Below, in pieces: positions 60,799-64,000 of a DNA stretch of 64,000 nucleotides. The notes below the pieces were generated by a model. It ran no database searches and was not told where the DNA came from. It saw only the letters and a list, made by a program, of their open reading frames with translations. Source of the DNA: Centrapalus pauciflorus (taxonomy: Eukaryota > Streptophyta > Magnoliopsida > Asterales > Asteraceae); the NCBI GenBank assembly GCA_020465985.1, contig JAANYP010003732.1:169501-233500 (forward strand). The letters are read 5' to 3'. How positions within the stretch are numbered: the stretch's first letter is position 1; every line of letters begins with the position of its first letter. Both the position numbers and the translations under genes were made by a program.

Positions 60799-63240
60799 TG
60801 TGAGATAATAATATAATTTTTGTTATATTATTTGTATTTGTAAATAATGATTAAGAATGAAAAATTTATTAAGTAAATATAATTTTAAATTATATTTATA
60901 ATTTAATTGTGTAAAATAAAAGATGATTATAATAAAGAGATGTAAAATACAAAAGTTTAGTGGGTTAAATAACAAATGAGATCAAAATTATATATAAAAG
61001 CCTAGAATAATGATCATTTAAGATCATTTAAACACAATTAACTTCTCTCTCTACTCTCTCTCTACACATATTCGGCAATTTCACAAATTTGTCAAGGAAT
61101 TCAAGATTTGTTCAATTAATTCAAGAATTAAGACAAGGAGGAGTTACAACAACATTAATCCACAAGAAACTACAAAGATTGAGGTAAAGATTTACTTAAA
61201 TTTCTATCTTTTAGAAGCTTGGTTCGGTTTTGGTAAAAACCGAAACCAAAGAAATTAAATTATGAAATTATTGTTGCATGTATAAGAATTTTGTAGATTA
61301 TGATAAATTAATGATAATAAATGTAACAGAAACAAAAATCGGTGATTAGATTGTCCAAAATAAGAAGAAATCGGAATTTTTGTTAAAATATGTGTTCTTG
61401 AGAAAATTATGAGTTTTTGGATTATCTTGGTCAAATTAAGATGTTTTTGATCAAAGAAATTATATAAAAACATTCAAATAATGATATTACAACATTATAA
61501 TACATTGCATGTCGATATAAATGAGTTTTAGTGAAATTTGACAAAAATCCGTATGAAGAACACCAAGAACACCAAGAACAGTTTCTGGAAAAAATAACAA
61601 GTGTGGGATCCGAATTCGGATGACCCGAATTCGGATGATGTCCCACTTCGGACCCTGAATTCGGATGAGGCCACTTCGGTTCCCATACTTCGGAAAATAA
61701 AAATTATTGTTTGTTAAGTGATGGTCCGAACTCGGATGACCCGAGTTCGGATGGTACCAATTCGGATGATTTCATTTCGGATGATATCAATTTCGGATAA
61801 TGAAACGAATCCGGATGTGTGCTTGGTCCGAATTGGGATGCCCATTTCGGATGAATCTGAATCCGGATGATTAATTGGTCCGAATTAGAATGGCTATTTC
61901 AGATTGGTCCGAATCCGGGTGCCAGATCCGGATTGGTCCGAATCCGGATGGTCCGAATCCGGATGATCCGAAATTGGATATCCTATTTTGATATTTTTAC
62001 AAAATTAAAGAAAAATGAATCAAATGATTAACAGAGTTATCAGTTATCAGAATCAGATAAAATAAAGATTATGAAAAAGACATGAAATTGATATGATTTG
62101 ACAATGATAATTCTGGACAGGTTCAGTTGATATCTGAACATTGACACAAAGAATTTCAAAACTAAAATGATGATGATAAAGATGATGAAATTGACATGAT
62201 ATTATCATGAATGATTTTGATCAGGTTCAGTATATTCTGAACAAAGATTTAAAGACTTAAAGACTTGAAAGCGGGTCTCTGATTTGAAAAGAATTGACAG
62301 ATTACAGATTGACAAAATCCTGAGATAACTCAGGTGGCAGATTCATATATCTGTTTGACCAAGACCCAGACCTGTGAGTTATAGATATTCAGATTGAACA
62401 TGCATAGATCCGGTTGAGATATATTGTTGCTGATAGATTTATTGACATTCACTTTATCAGCTGGATTGAGACCTGTGCACACCATGGATGGGTGTTGCCC
62501 AGTGGATCATGATAGCTATTTGATTATCTTATCATATTGCATTTAATATTGCTTCAGACTTTGCCTTATGATTCATTGCTATCATGACTTCTAAGACATA
62601 TGCTTCCATTATTGATCAGACCTTTGATAGATTGATTCAGCTTGACTAGTCCTTATGGTCTATTGTTCTAGACCCGGCTATTTCACCAGTTCTTTTGAAT
62701 TGGTTATGACCTCCGATGTTCCGCCATATTGACTTACTGGTAGCTAGCCCAGTATGTGGCTGATCCCCACGATTTAAGCGTGAGTGTGGCTTGAACATCA
62801 TCCGATCTTATGATACTATATCTCAATCATGAGGGCTGTAGCGGCAGCCAAGACATATCACGCTAAGACTAATGACTCCGCTTGACACGCATGTTGATAT
62901 TGAAAATCTATAAACTCACTAAGCTTTGCTTACAGATGTTGCATTAATATTTTACAGGAAAAGCCAAAGGAAAATCACCTGCAGGACCTAGTACTTAGGT
63001 CATTCAAGATCCAAGTTTTGAAGATTTTCTAGACCACTACTCAACAAATCTTTCTGGTACTGATTGGAAGACAACAATTGTGGTGGTTCTGGGTAGATTT
63101 GATGTAATGTGTGATATTATGATTAGATTAGATGTTACCCTTTTATAACTTTATTTTGAAATATGTAAACTTAATCCTAATCTTGTATGTACATGTAATT
63201 TTATTATTCCGCAATTTAATTACCCTATCTTAGTATGATT
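60799..63240 (+). mobile_element. Probable solo LTR or LTR fragment of a Ty3/gypsy-type retrotransposon
   Basis: The unit begins TGTGAGATAATA at 60799, has a TATA-like TATATAAAAG at 60991-61000 followed by a CT-rich leader, and later contains AAACTCACTAAGCTTTGCTTACAG near 62910-62935 as two linked words often seen in large plant gypsy LTRs. No polyprotein follows, so it would be a solo LTR. Boundaries and target duplication are not settled; the right end could lie anywhere between about 63220 and 63322. Confidence 0.4.
61608..61975. repeat. Irregular array of TCCGAATTCGGATG-like units
   Basis: About twenty copies of CCGAATTCGGATG, TCCGAATCCGGATG and similar words follow each other with variable gaps. 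Many units are near-palindromes around GAATTC. The array is less AT-rich than its surroundings and lies inside the presumed LTR. Confidence 0.85.
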
Positions 63241-63322
63241 GATATCGTGTTGCATGAATTGGGACCTAGACTTTGAGGACTGCCCCGTAAGGGAAGGTCT
63301 TCACATATAATCAGGCTTGACA

Positions 63323-64000
63323 TATTGTTGATGTTCGCCGACTAATCAATCCTTTGTTCTCACCCTATCCATCGAATGACTTGTCATCACCTAGCAACCA
63401 AAACCACAATTGAATAAGGAATCATAAGATTAAAAACTCACATGACACTCAAATGGCAAGTTTACTATCATCCATCTCTTCGTCTTGAAACCACCTTCGC
63501 ACTTGACTTTTCAACTTCTGTGCCCTACCAAGAATTAGAACTAATGGGTTAAAAATATGCTTGACATGCTTGTACTTCTACCATTAAAAAAGTCTACGTT
63601 AATTAGTAGAAATAAAAGTGTTCCATGAAAAAACATGGTTAGAGGAATATGACCAAACACTTTGCGTGCATAAGCAATGGAACTCCTTTTTCAGTTAAGG
63701 GTTTCACAAAGAGCATGAGCAACACCATACTCTCAATCTATATACGCCACAATCAAATCAAAAAAAAAGAGACAATTAAAATTCAGAGAAATTGTTTAGT
63801 TCTTTGCATTCTGATTTGAGTTGTTGTTTTCTTTGGGAAATTAGAATAAGTTGGGAGTCGAAGAAGCAACCATGGTTTCGAATTTGGGTGTTTTGTCAAC
63901 GTAGTAGAAAGAAGAAGTGTTGAAGTTTGATTTATGAACTTACAATAAATGGTGGTGGAGACCATCGACGTGATGATGAAGCAGATGGCGGTGGCAGTCA
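63323..64000. other. Intergenic end of window, possible exon start on the minus strand
   Basis: On the minus strand ATGGTCTCCACCACCATTTA (from 63965) is followed by a GTAAGT donor, as a small first exon or leader might be. The frame past the donor (to 63783) is low-complexity. The window ends before any context that could confirm it. Confidence 0.25.

Overview
The window is nuclear DNA from a flowering plant. It is about 64 kb, strongly AT-rich, with few and widely spaced genes, GT-AG introns and a dense load of small non-autonomous transposons and microsatellites. The recognisable proteins (GATL, STN7, DVL/RTFL, a bHLH30/32-type factor) are typical of eudicots. Nothing in the sequence fixes the family; an asterid is only a guess.

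Genes: (1) an intronless GATL-type GT8 glycosyltransferase, 4542-5552 (+). (2) The thylakoid state-transition kinase STN7, 11008-14185 (+), rebuilt here as ten exons encoding 578 aa. (3) A 42-aa DEVIL/ROTUNDIFOLIA4-like peptide gene, 22726-22854 (+), below usual ORF-length cut-offs. (4) A two-exon bHLH transcription factor of 297 aa, 41029-44416 (-), whose 2.5-kb intron carries a roughly 290-bp GA-rich tract. Weaker coding signals are a small remnant at 15288-15437 (-), a broken plastid-protein-like first exon at 50138-50310 that is cut by a CACTA element, and exon-like fragments on the minus strand between 55.2 and 60.8 kb. These genes are unrelated neighbours; there is no operon or cluster logic.

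Layout: 1-4.3 kb holds a hAT element with an 8-bp duplication and a fold-back Mutator-like element whose right end lies about 300 bp from the GATL start. 5.5-10.4 kb holds a second hAT element, a 1.6-kb fold-back element with a nested MITE, and a small Helitron just upstream of STN7. From 18.7 to 40.6 kb the sequence is mostly a nest of at least fifteen short inverted-repeat elements, nearly all sitting inside (TA)n microsatellites. Two copies outside such tracts show perfect 10-bp target duplications, which suggests Mutator-like MITEs with a strong preference for TA tracts. 44.5-53.7 kb carries further MITEs, SINEs, an LTR-like piece, and a CACTA element with 93-bp tandem repeats. 53.7-64 kb has a Helitron 3' end, the exon-like fragments, a Stowaway MITE and a probable Ty3/gypsy-type LTR.

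The most interesting material is the (TA)n-associated transposon swarm, including its ~20-bp-phased internal motif, followed by the CACTA element with hairpin-forming repeats. Everything was read by eye; no alignment or database search was possible. Element boundaries are firm where a target duplication is quoted and approximate elsewhere.
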